DNA from: Apodemus sylvaticus
Taxonomy: Eukaryota; Chordata; Mammalia; Rodentia; Muridae
Length of the DNA stretch: 64,000 nucleotides
Assembly (NCBI RefSeq): GCF_947179515.1
Contig: NC_067474.1
Span: 100,935,253 to 100,999,252, forward strand
Direction of reading: 5' to 3'
Both the position numbers and the translations under genes were made by a program. Below the pieces are notes generated by a model. The model did not search any database and was not told the DNA's origin. It was given only the letters and a program-made list of their open reading frames with translations. Positions 34,493 to 44,364 of the stretch are shown here, one piece after another (position 1 is the stretch's first letter; each line of letters begins with the position of its first letter).

Positions 34493-34875
34493 GAAAAAAC
34501 TCTCTCAATCACTATTATTGAAGAGGAATGTTTTTTTTTAAATTAACCTTTGCTTCAGATTTGATTATGTTTCTCAATGTGAAATTACAAGGCAAATATG
34601 GCTTCTAAGAACATCCAGTCTATGATAAAGTCATTTTAACAGCTAATGCTGTTTCTGTCACACGTAATGTCAAGCTGCTTAATACATTCCCTGTGCCATC
34701 AGGGTTTTAAAAAGAAGCAGGATTTCCATTTCCACAAAAACTTGCAGATGATATGTTTTTATGCTCGAACTATAGTTCCAACAGGATTTCTTTGAATCTC
34801 AATGTAAATGGGAAAGAAATTTCCATATATCAAAATGCATTTATGAAAGTAGATACATATAAATGCAAGGATAAA
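34493..34875. other. No feature recognised
   Basis: AT-rich, unique-looking. Confidence 0.4.
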
Positions 34876-35640
34876 GTAGCTTCACCGACTGGAGGAATAT
34901 CACCAAAATAGACACATTACCCAAGATAATCTATAAATTTAATATAATCCCTTAAAAAAATCCTAAGGATATTACTTGCAGAAATAGCAGTTAAATTTTT
35001 TAAATGTGTATTGAACCATCAATGGTCCCAAATGCAAAGCAAGAACAACATTGTACTTTATGACATTAAGCAGTTATAAAGCTAAGATGATCAGAGTCCT
35101 ATCAGATGAGGGGTCAGGCCCAATGGTAAAGAACTGCCCGGCATCCTTGAAACCCTGGATTCCATCTCCAGTGCCAGGAAATCAAGAAAAGAATATGCAT
35201 TTGTATAAAATAGACCAATGGAGCTGAACAGGTAGCTCAGAAATAAATTTATACTCTGTGGTTAACCGATTTTCAATAAAAATGACAGGAAGACAATGGA
35301 TTAAAGGCAGTCTGTTTGGTGCATGGATTTTTTTTAGGTTGAAATGTACATGCAGAAGAATGAAATTAGATCCTATTGGAAAAAATCAATTGAAGTGGAT
35401 TGACAATTTTCATTTAAGACACGAATCTGTTGAAAATAGGAGAAAATATAGGAAAAAAGTGAAATTGGTGATGGTGATAATTCTTTTCAGAAATGACACC
35501 AAATCAGTTAATGATAAATGGGATTAGATCAAACCAAAAACCTGTACAACAAAGGAGATCATCCACCAAGTAAACAGACAATCTATAGAATGGAAAGATT
35601 ATTTGCAATACAATACATCCAAAAGAGATTCACATTAAGA
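34876..35640 (+). mobile_element. Old LINE-1 ORF2 fragment
   Basis: Sense-strand remnant of diverged L1 reverse-transcriptase-distal coding DNA. Residues such as NRFSIKMTGRQWIKG and CTCRRMKLDPIG at 35260-35370 parallel the same region of the full-length L1 at 31380-31500. An ID-like insert interrupts it. Confidence 0.8.
35106..35190 (+). repeat. ID-like SINE nested in old L1
   Basis: tRNA-like GGTCAGGCCCAATGGTAAAG, then CCCTGGATTCCATCTCCAG and an A-rich tail. Breaks the L1 reading. Confidence 0.65.
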
Positions 35641-35711
35641 ACATATGTGGAAATCAAGCAAATTAATAGCAAAACAAACAAGCAAACCTTAATAAAAAAT
35701 GAACCCAGCAG

Positions 35712-35930
35712 CCATGTTTGCTGGAGGAGACAGGTAATTCCAGCTTCTTGCTAGTCTGAGGCAGGAAGAGCATAAGTTTAAGGCCAACTTGGGCTACAGA
35801 ATAAATTCAGTGATAGTGTGGGTGTCTATGTCCCTGTCTCAAAATACAACATCAAGGAAGTGAGCTATAGCTGGTGCTATAGCTCAGCCAAGAAGCCTGT
35901 CTAAGGTGTCTGAGGTCCAATCACCAGCTA
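35712..35930 (+). repeat. Degenerate B1 followed by ID-like head
   Basis: The B1-like part (AAGGCCAACTTGGGCTACAG) runs 35712-35850. An ID-like part (GCTATAGCTCAGCCAAG) runs 35872-35930. Confidence 0.6.
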
Positions 35931-36480
35931 TCTCAGTTAATAAAGTCTTTATAGAAGATCACCAAAACATTGCAACTAGTACTGTCTTAGGAGCTGCAAC
36001 TCCACTTCAGCATAGTCTCCTTGTACAGGACTATCCTCTGAGCCACACTGCTACCATCTTCAGGAGTACTACTGGACCTTTTCTCAAAAGATCATCATAC
36101 CTAGGCCTGTTGACGACTTATGTTCCCTCATATAAGAAGGAGGAAAGGGTCATGAGAGTCTCACATGAGTATCCAGCTGCCCTTCCAAAGCACTTTAAGT
36201 CCATCTTCCCTAATTGTATGTGCTTTGGGGGAAGGGGCTACAGGTGGGGAAGAAAGAGGAGAGAGTTACCACCTAGGAAGTCATGGAGAAAGCCATCATT
36301 CCCACTGGGTGTACGTCTTCCATTATGGCTACTTTAAGGTCCCCTGTGTTCCTGGCTGCTCACCCATTCCTCTGTAAGTAAGCATAATAAACCATTGGTT
36401 CCCTTAGGTGAACTTTGAAATCATACTGTGGTTTGTTGTTGGGACCTTAGCAGGAGGGGTCCGGGAGATGTTTCTGTCAC
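35931..36480 (+). other. Unclassified segment with retroelement-like 3' end
   Basis: Contains an open frame of 143 codons (35906-36337) with no recognisable domain, then AAGCATAATAAACCATTGG at about 36379, a polyadenylation-like signal. It could be an old LTR or another dispersed repeat. Not assigned. Confidence 0.3.
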
Positions 36481-36649
36481 TCCCAGGCAGGGACTTCTAG
36501 TCATACTCTCCAAAGAAAATGAAATTTGTATCTTGCATTGATATTTATACTCCTTGTTCACAAGTATAAGAGGGTGTGGAAATGTCCACCGATGGTTGAA
36601 TGACAAGAACCATGTGTGCACTCAAGGTATTTATATACTCCTGTATGTT

Positions 36650-36838
36650 TTTGTTTTGTAGTGCTACTGAGCAAATCTAGGTTCTCATACTTGCTAGGCA
36701 AGTGCTCTACCACCGAGTTATACCTCTAACACTAGTCAACCACCCCATTGATTTCTCGAAACTACTGACTTGGGACTCACTCTCTAGACCAGCCTCCTAT
36801 ACGATGGGATCAAAGGCATGTGTCACCACACCCAGCAC
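36650..36838 (-). repeat. B4-type composite SINE
   Basis: Reverse complement of an ID-like head (CAAGTGCTCTACCACCGAG) followed by a B1-like part (TCAAAGGCATGTGTCACC). Confidence 0.7.
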
Positions 36839-38625
36839 CTAAACTTATAAATATTAAAAGCACGATATCAAGAAGGTTTTAAAAAAGTACTTGAAGAAAA
36901 CTATTCCCATTTGATTTCTTTGGCAATATCCAGTGAAGTAGAAATTCTCGACCATAAGATAGTACTATTATCAATGGGACTACCTGATATTAGGTTTTCA
37001 CATTGAAAATGGCAGTAGCTTGTATTGAATTGGGTGCTTCTTGGGTCTACTGGGCTAATGAAACTCATAAGGAGATATCCCATACCTGGCTTTGAGATTT
37101 TTGTTTAAAACCTGTGGCTTTAGGAATGGAGAGATGGTTTACTGCTGACAATTGGAGTACTATACTATTGAGATAAAGCCCCCTTCCTTTTTTTTTTTTT
37201 TTAAGTGTAATTGGCTACAGTTAATCGATGTACATGACTGATTCATACATATTGCTCTATCTCACACTGTTCAAGATACCAGGCATATGTATAAGGGCAT
37301 AGCAGATCAGCGGAGTGCAGACAGACAGACAGACAGACAGACCAGGAAGGAGCCAGCAAAGCCAGCCTGGATAGTAAGACCCTCCTGGGCAGCCCACAGG
37401 ATCCTGAGAAGGAAAACTCGGCTATCACTTCGTAAGTTTTGTTATACAGCACAAGTTGGCTGTTACAGGTGATGAGGTGATACCTTCTTTTTTTCTCTCC
37501 ATTGTGCCTGAGGAATTGACCTGTGTGAATTTCATCAGGAAAGAGGACAAAGGAGGTTTAATTCCTTCAGCCCCTTCTCATTGCATCACTAGAGTCTGAT
37601 GTGTTTCTTGATCAAATGTCTTTCTTCCTCATAGTCTTACATATGAATATTTTTCCTACAGTATTACCTGTGTGCAGGGGTGATTTGGGATTGCCCATAT
37701 TACTGAGTCTCCCTTGTGATCTTTAAAGATCCTGCCTAGAGCCCTGTCATTGTCTCTTATTAAGCTCTTCCAATTTTCCTAATTTGATTATGCCATCTGT
37801 TTCTTGCTGGGACCCTGACTGAGAAGGAGGCCTTATCCAGAAGGTACCATCTTGGCAAAGACCTGAATGATCCAACAGAATGAATCATGAAGAGAGCTGG
37901 GGGAACTGCCAAGCTCCTGTAGGACCGAGGAAGCAGGATGACTAGGGGTCAGAGAGCTGAAGGGTGCCGAAGGAAAGGTCAAGGTGGAGATGTGTGTGAT
38001 GGAGGTAGAGGTACAAGGGCCAGGGCAAGTAAACCATACATGGTCTAACTGGCCTGTGTATGGGCTTTGACTTTTATTTTGAATGGAACAGTTCAATTCA
38101 ATTGGAACCACATACATCTAATTAAATCTAATGAGTTGGCTTTCTGCTATGTGCAGACAGTGGCTCCCTGTGACTCAGTAGTGAATTTCTCCTCCCACTG
38201 CTGGACCTGCTGATGAATGTGTGGGTGTGCTCAGTCAGCCCAGCATGCTTGGGTGCAAGTTCAAGGCTTTGTGTCTCCCTTGATGCTGCGGGTGACATGA
38301 CCTCTTTTTAAGTCAGGATTCAGACTACAGTGTCTTTTTTTGTTAGCATATTCTTTTCAGTTCTGCTAATGATTTGGGAGTAGACACATTTTTCTTACTC
38401 TCTTTCTTCATTTTTTTTTTTTTGTTGTTGTTGTTAGAGTCAATAGGCCCTTCTATGCTGGCTTCAAAAACTACTTATCTAAAGGGTCTTCTACAATCGA
38501 GAACTAACTGCCTAACTACTTCAGAGGGGAGAATACAAGGCATTTAACAAAGAAACACTGTCTGCTTGTCCACCTCTTAGAGATGGTGGATATTGTCTTT
38601 ACTATTTAAATAGCAAGGACAGGCT
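36839..38625. other. Mostly unique-looking (about 1.8 kb)
   Basis: No gene seen. Contains a T-run at about 37187-37201, a short (CAGA)n at 37319-37342, and a T-run plus (GTT)n at about 38410-38436. A few dispersed words resemble decayed SINEs but cannot be delimited. Confidence 0.4.
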
Positions 38626-38785
38626 GGGGAGAAGGCTCATCAGGTAAAGGCCCTTGGCACTGTGCCTGATGTTGAATCTTGGGGACCACATGGTGGAAGA
38701 GAACCAGATCCCACAGGTTGTTTCTCCAATCTCTACATTCACAGGATACATAAATGTATAAAAAACGTAGAAAGCAAGGCATTCA
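38626..38785 (+). repeat. B4/B3-type SINE
   Basis: GGCTGGGGAGAAGGCTCATC, then GGGGACCACATGGTGGAAG. Confidence 0.75.
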
Positions 38786-38869
38786 TTTGCATGTGCATTA
38801 TATACATACAATACCATATAAGTCTGAAACATATTTTGATGATTTAATGGCTATTTCTAGTAAAGGTGG

Positions 38870-38985
38870 CATGAAATCTAGATCCAACCCTTCCACCTTT
38901 ATATCCAACCTGGGAGGGTAATACAAGAGTAGTGGAAATTTGAGTCCAGTCTGAGCACCTCAGAGAGATTCTGTGAACTTGTGTT
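38870..38985 (+). repeat. Very degenerate B1-like SINE
   Basis: Only CAACCTGGGAGGGTAATAC and GAGTCCAGTCTGAGCACCTC hint at a B1. Confidence 0.35.
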
Positions 38986-39159
38986 GGTAGGTGAGGAAGA
39001 GGGTGTGGTGCTGGGGGAGGAGCACAGTCTCTGAATAATAGTTTTGAAACTGAATATATTTATGAATCCCAATGCAGTTTTTAGCTGTATTGAATATGGC
39101 GATTTGAATATGCTTGGCTCAGGTAGTGGCCATTATTAGGAGGTGTGGCCTTGTTGGAG

Positions 39160-39693
39160 TAGGCCTGTTATAGAAAATATTAAAAAAATTAACCCGCTTT
39201 TTTCAGCGCTTCTGCCCGCAACTCTTGGCCCCTGCTGGCTCTGTCTCTACCTGCCAACTCTCCAGTGGGCCGCAGTTCCCGAGTTCCCACGCAATGACTG
39301 TCCACCCCGTGGTCAGTTGCCACAACACCCATTTATTTACCCAGTAGAAACAAAACTCTATAAGCTTATAATTAACCAAACAGATTTATATATCAATAAG
39401 TTCTCAATTCACAAGATGCCTATACAATAATTTCAGAACCAATTGATAATGATAAAAACTGCCCACTTAGATTAGACAAATTATCCCAATTATTCTAACC
39501 TTATGATATCATAACTACCTGTGGCTAATTAAAGCCATGTGGAATCTGTATCTTCCTGTCTGTCTGTCTCCATCTTGGCTTCCTCCTCTCTATCTCTGCA
39601 ACTCTTTGCTCTGCCTCCCTTTTCTCGGTCCAATCACAGGCCTCCTGCTACACTAATATTTTAATGTAATTGGACAGAGAAAATCCTCTGACA
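39160..39693. mobile_element. Inserted element, possible solo LTR
   Basis: A 534-bp insert flanked by exact 15-bp direct repeats GTGGCCTTGTTGGAG (39145-39159 and 39694-39708). Inside it, a TG...CA segment (39166-39652) has GC-rich and AT-rich halves and looks LTR-like, but a 15-bp duplication is too long for most LTR elements. No poly(A) is visible on either strand. Class unresolved. Confidence 0.5.
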
Positions 39694-39928
39694 GTGGCCT
39701 TGTTGGAGGAACTGTATCATTGTGGGGGTGGGCTTGAGACCCTCCTTCTAGCCATGTGGGAGACAATCTTCTACTGTTTGCATTTGGAACAAGATGTAGA
39801 ACTCAGTTCCTCCAGTGCCATGCTTGCCTGGATGCCATGCTTTTTTCTATAATGTTAATAGACTGAATCTCTGAATCTGTGAGCTAGCCCAGTCAAATAA
39901 ATGTTTTCCTTTATAAGAGTTGCCTTGG

Positions 39929-40273
39929 GAGCTGAAGGGGTTTGCAGCCCCATGGAAGGAACAACAGTATGTACCAACCACTACCCCCATAGCTCCCAGG
40001 GACTAAACCACCAATCAAAGAGTACACATGGAGGGACACATGGCTCCAGCTGCATATGTGGCAGAGGATGGCCTTTTCAGAAGTCCATGAGAGGAGAGGC
40101 CATTGGTCCTGTGAAGGCACGATGCTCCAGAATAGGGGAATGCCAGGTCAGAAAAGTGGAAGAGGGGGTTGGTAAGCAGGGGGAGAGGGGATGGGATAGG
40201 GGGTTTTCGGAGGGGTAATGAGGAAAGGGAATAACATTTGAAACGTAAATAAAGCAAATATCTAATAAAAAAA
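39929..40273 (+). mobile_element. 5'-truncated L1 (3' UTR only) with target duplication
   Basis: A 345-bp murine L1 3' end, aligned with 4494-4860 of this window: GAGCTGAAGGGGTTTGCA ... AAACGTAAATAAAGC plus A-tail. Flanked by exact 14-bp AAGAGTTGCCTTGG at 39915-39928 and 40274-40287, which is sequence of the host repeat. Confidence 0.95.
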
Positions 40274-40527
40274 AAGAGTTGCCTTGGTTATGGTGTCTCT
40301 TCACAGCAATGGAAACCCTAAGTAAGACAATAGCCCAGTACATGACTTATGTATATTTCAGACCCATGTTAGTGAACATTTTGTCCATGTCTGGCAGTTT
40401 ATAGAACTTTTTCTGGTTTTAAAGTGCTTACCTTTGATCTTGTCATTGTGCTGGCTGCTGAGTTGATCTCCAGGGTAAATTGGCTTCACACAGTTCTGGA
40501 TTATACCTTTGATCTTGCAATTCCTGT

Positions 40528-40660
40528 TTTGTTTTGTTTTTGAGAAATGGTTTCTATGTGTAGCCCTGGTTGTCCTAGAACTCCCTCTGTAGACCAGGAT
40601 GGCCTTGAACTCACAGAGATCCCCCTGCTTCTGGGATTAAAGGCATACACCATGGCTACT
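40528..40660 (-). repeat. B1 SINE
   Basis: Reverse complement: TGTAGACCAGGATGGCCTTG, CTGGGATTAAAGGCATAC. A short internal deletion is present. Confidence 0.88.
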
Positions 40661-40713
40661 GAGCTCATTTTGGGACTCTTATTTTGAAAGCTAATTTCTA
40701 ATGCAATAGCATT

Positions 40714-40790
40714 AAGAGCTGGGCCTATAGTTCAGTGGTAGAGCAGTTGCCTAGCACATGCAAAGTCTTAGGCTATCCCCAGCATGCTGG
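40714..40790 (+). repeat. ID-like SINE
   Basis: GCTGGGCCTATAGTTCAGTG, GAGCAGTTGCCTAGCAC and a CCCCAGC box. No fresh A-rich tail, so it is old. Confidence 0.82.
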
Positions 40791-40861
40791 GGAGGGGGCA
40801 GGGTGCACTTGGAGGTGATTAGGTCCTAATGGTCAAATCTCAAGGATGGGATTAGTATCTG

Positions 40862-41268
40862 TCTTGATTAGTCAGGGTTTCTATTCCTGCACAAACGTCA
40901 TGACCAAGAAGCAAGTTGGGGAGGAAAGAGTTTATTCAGCTTACAGTTCCAAATTGCTGTTTATCACCAAAGGAGGTCGGAACTGGAACTCAAGCAGGTC
41001 AGGAAGCAGGAGCTGATGCAGAGGCCATGGAGGGATGTTCCTTACTGGCTTGCTTCCCCTGGCTTGCTCAGCCTGCTCTCTTATAGAACCCCAAAATACC
41101 AGCCCAGAGATGGGACCACCCACAAGGGGCCCTCCCCCCTTGATCACTAATTGAGAAAATGCCCCACAGCTGGATCTCGTGGAGGTACTTCCCCAACTGA
41201 AGCACCTTTCTCTGTGATAACTCCAGCCTGTGTCGAGTTGACACACAAAAAGCAGCCAGTATAGTATC
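40862..41268 (+). mobile_element. Rodent hAT-like non-autonomous repeat (URR1-type, tentative)
   Basis: The best preserved copy here: GTCTTGATTAGTCAGGGTTT at the left, AAGCAAGTTGGGGAGGAAAG, GCAGGAGCTGATGCAGAGGC, and GTGTCGAGTTGACACAC near the right end. Confidence 0.75.
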
Positions 41269-41279
41269 GTTATCAGAAA

Positions 41280-41424
41280 AGTTTGTCAGGCACAAAGCAT
41301 ATTTGTGATCCCATCACCTGGAAGGCTGAGGTAAGAGAATAATGAGTGAAAGTCAACCTGAGTTACATAGTGCTTTGAATGCGAGCTTGGGCAACACACT
41401 GAGGCCCTGTGTCAAGAAAAGGGG
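41280..41424 (+). repeat. B1 SINE, diverged
   Basis: TTGTGATCCCATCACCTGG, GAGGCCCTGTGTCAAG. Confidence 0.7.
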
Positions 41425-42050
41425 AAGAACAGATATGGGGTAGGAAGAAAGGTTTGAAGAAGAGAGGGTCCTAGGATAGTATAGAGCACAGTCTCAGAAT
41501 ACATGAAGCCTACAGTTTGACCTTTCAGTATTGTCAGGGAGAAAATAAAAAGAAACAAAAACAGCTTTAGGAGGTTTTACCCCTTCTGCCATGTTCAGTT
41601 CAGAGGACACAGAGAAGATATTGTCTGTGGAGCAAGGCCCCCACCAGATGACAAATCTACTCATTCCCGGCTTGGAACTTTCTAACCTATAGAATTTCTA
41701 TTATCTGTAATATATTTATCCAGTAAGGTATTTTCTCATAGGAATAAAAAGTGGGCTAAGATCTTTAAGAGTCAGTATTTCCTCACGAGAGCCTAAACTA
41801 TCAGTTCTGGAGAGGCAGACTATTTATTGAGAACAGGGCGTCTGGGTTCAAATTTTGGCTTTGGTATCAGCTAGGTTCATAGCCTTGGTCAAATTCTTTC
41901 ACATTTTGTGCTTAGTTTCCTTATTTGAAAAATGTAATAACTCCACTATTCAGCTTGGTCTGTGAGTTAAATAAACTGACATACTTAAAACAGTGTTTTA
42001 GACACAGCAACATGTTCAGTTAGGAGCAAATTAACCTCAAGAAACACAGG
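41425..42050. other. No feature recognised
   Basis: Unique-looking spacer without coding signal. Confidence 0.4.
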
Positions 42051-42240
42051 AATAAGCCAGTGGTGTGGCCCATGCCTTTAGTCCCAGCACTCAGGAGGCA
42101 GAGGCAGGCAGATCTCTGTGATTTTGAGGCCAGTCTTGTTTATAAAGTGAATTCCAGGACAGCCAGAGCTACAAAATGAGAACCTGTTTCAAAATAAATA
42201 AATAAGTAAGTAAGTAAGTAAATAAATAAATAAATAAAAT
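42051..42240 (+). repeat. B1 SINE with (AAAT/AAGT)n tail
   Basis: AGTCCCAGCACTCAGGAGGC and AATTCCAGGACAGCCAGAGC. The A-tail has grown into AATAAATAAGTAAGTAAG repeats at 42195-42238. Confidence 0.93.
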
Positions 42241-43265
42241 ACAGGAATAGATAAAGGAAACAAATTTTAAAAATGTTCCTAAAATTTGTACATGTGCATT
42301 TGGAGAACTTATGGGAATATCATCAAACTAATAAAACCAGAGAGGTAATTACAAATCTCACAGAACTTCCATCTCCCCAAGGATATAAGAGATTGAATAC
42401 AGGAGCAGGTTCAAAATGAATTTAGGTAAATTCTTACAGAATGAATGCATTATAAGTTATTGGAAGATCTAGAGGTGGTATGCGCAATATAATTACTGTT
42501 CTGAGGTGAAGTATAGGAAACCAAGAATTTCCTATTAGCAGATTATAATGACCTTGCAAATTTAACTTACAAAACTGCTTGCTAAATTATCCTACCATAG
42601 AATTAGAATCTCTAGAGATGTACCCAGGTTTCTTTTAAAGCTTCCCAATGCTTCTAAAGTGCATGGAGTTTTCAGAAACAGCCAGGTAGCAGACTTCTCT
42701 ATTCCTTTTAACGTCTTTATTTTTAAACGCAGTTGTTTTTGTTTCTGCCTTGTTGTGCCAGGTGTCACAGACTTCCCCTGTGGGACTATTCCTCCCCATT
42801 TTGCTAAAGAAAATGCTTGACTAAAATAAATGTTATATAACAATAATACTCGCGGTAAAGTTCTTTGAACCAGCTCTCTTTAGATTAAATTCCCCCTTAG
42901 CAGAAATTCCTGGGCCTTGACGACTATACAAGTAGAAGCACGGGCACAGCAGGAAGAAATGAAGTCAGTGAGCAGTAGCTACAGGAAGCACACTGGCTCT
43001 GAACCCTTGCTATTATGAGTACTCCGCCTCCCGCCCCCCTCTCCCCACCCCTGCCATGACAATTTACACAATCTCCAAATATCAAGCAGCTGTCCTGCAT
43101 CTACCAAAGCTGCCAACAGGAGCCCCTGGCTCTGTGCAGTGCCATCTCCAGACAGGATTCCTTGCTTTTACACCCCACAGAGTCAGCCAGGGGCTGAAGA
43201 AGCTCTGCCTGCACCACTGAGACCAGACTAGGATCTAGCTTCACTCTACCACCAAGCTGCAGTGA
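42241..43265. other. Unique-looking upstream flank of the CpG island
   Basis: No repeats recognised. AT-rich up to about 42900, then rising in GC toward the island. May hold upstream regulatory DNA, but nothing specific can be shown. Confidence 0.45.
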
Positions 43266-43269
43266 GAAG

Positions 43270-43910
43270 CCAAGGCCTTGTCACGCATGCGCGCGAGGAG
43301 GGTGGGCGGGCATCCTAGCAGAGGAGGCGGGACTGGCTCTTGAAGTAGGTTTCGTATTGGCTGTCTCCGACAGGCCCCGCCCTCGGGTGGTGGAGGCGGT
43401 GCGCGGGACACGTCAGGCAGGGGAGCAGGCTGCGCCTGTGGCAGAAGTGAGGTAAGCCATGCGGCGTGGCTGGCTGTCCACTGGTGGCAGCCGGGTGGGC
43501 AGTTGCCGCATCGGGTTCGGCTGCAGCCGCGGCCACGGGGGCGAGGGAGACCGAAGCCGGAGCACTTGGGCTGGGGTGCAGGCCGGCGGCGGAGCTTGTG
43601 GCGGCAGGGCCGGGGCGTTGCGTGAGGCGGGCAGGGTGTTTGACCTGCTGCCCCTTCTGCTGGCCGGTCGAAGCGGCCGGCTCCCGGAGGATCTGGCCTT
43701 GAGCGGTTCCCTGGTCTACGGCTCCAGGGCCGGCTAGCTGTGGAGGGGCTTGGCAGCCGGAGGGGCTGGCACGATCCGTCTAGCTTACCGGCCTCAGGTT
43801 GCAGTTGTCCCCCCTCCTTAACCCGGTCGCTGATCCCCGGCAGCGCAAGAGATCCTGGTGTCCTCTTGTCTGGCTTGGGGTAACTGAGTTCCCCGGGACT
43901 CGGACTCAGT
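43270..43910 (+). promoter_or_regulatory. CpG-island promoter
   Basis: A sharp rise in GC and CpG against a CpG-poor background. Elements seen: an NRF-1-type palindrome CGCATGCGCG (43284-43294), GC boxes GGTGGGCGGG (43301-43310), GAGGCGGGAC (43324-43333) and CCCCGCCC (43375-43382), and an inverted CCAAT box ATTGG (43356-43360). No TATA box is seen. This arrangement is typical of broadly expressed genes. Transcription on the + strand is inferred from the splice donor at 43451/43452. A divergent transcript on the other strand cannot be excluded. Confidence 0.88.
43380..43451 (+). other. Probable non-coding first exon (5' UTR), gene unknown
   Basis: The exon end is set by GTGAG|GTAAGC, a near-perfect donor, at 43451/43452. 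The start is unknown and is placed just after the GC/CCAAT boxes. No ATG lies between about 43380 and the donor, so translation would begin in a later exon. No downstream exon could be identified within the remaining 20.5 kb, implying a long first intron. The gene cannot be named from this sequence. Confidence 0.55.
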
Positions 43911-44247
43911 TTTTGTCCACTTTAATGCAAAGGATCTTGGGTGAGCAGAGCCTGTTTTCTGACTCAGGTCTCTGGCTCTGAAGAGTTTCCATGTGGGGCT
44001 TCTGAATGTTCAGCAGCTAGGTTAATGTTTGCAGGCACCTGCCATTGTTGTGTAGGACTTAATCCGAGTTTGTTTCAGCCATGGTGCCTTGACCCCTTGT
44101 TTGTAGTTTTGGATTCAGTGAAATCATCCTTTCCATTATACAGCCATTGACTCATTCATTGCAAACTTTTAAAATGAATTAGCTGCCTTTACTTGCATTT
44201 AATATGCCAGCAGTAGTGTCTGAGTTGACAAGATTTAAGATGGATTC
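43911..44247. other. Intron 1 start, no feature recognised
   Basis: Unique-looking sequence with CpG content falling to background. Nothing supports an exon. Confidence 0.4.
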
Positions 44248-44282
<35 letters not shown>

Positions 44283-44364
44283 AGTTCATTTTCAGGATCT
44301 AGATTTAGATGGAGCTCTCTTGGACCTCATTCAAAGGTTCAAAGGTTCCCCCCCCCCCCCCCCC
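44248..44364. repeat. poly-T and poly-C runs
   Basis: A 27-bp T run (44248-44274) and, about 75 bp on, a 17-bp C run (44348-44364). Confidence 0.95.

Larger units (their letters stand above)
39100..40331 (-). mobile_element. Rodent hAT-like repeat (URR1-type, tentative) split by two insertions
   Basis: Pieces 39100-39159, 39695-39914 and 40274-40331 join into one dispersed rodent repeat: GAATATGCTTGGCTCAGG, GTGGCCTTGTTGGAGG, ACTGAATCTCTGAATCTGTG and a terminus with GAAACCCTAAGTAAGACA. The inserts are described separately. Each is bracketed by direct repeats of this element's own sequence. Confidence 0.72.

Noticed and set aside
43459..43737. 92-codon frame in the CpG island, starting with an ATG just after the proposed donor
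   Set aside because: Starts 8 bp inside the predicted intron. High GC gives few stops, and the composition (Gly, Arg, Ala) fits random CpG-island sequence. A readthrough transcript could use it, but nothing supports that.
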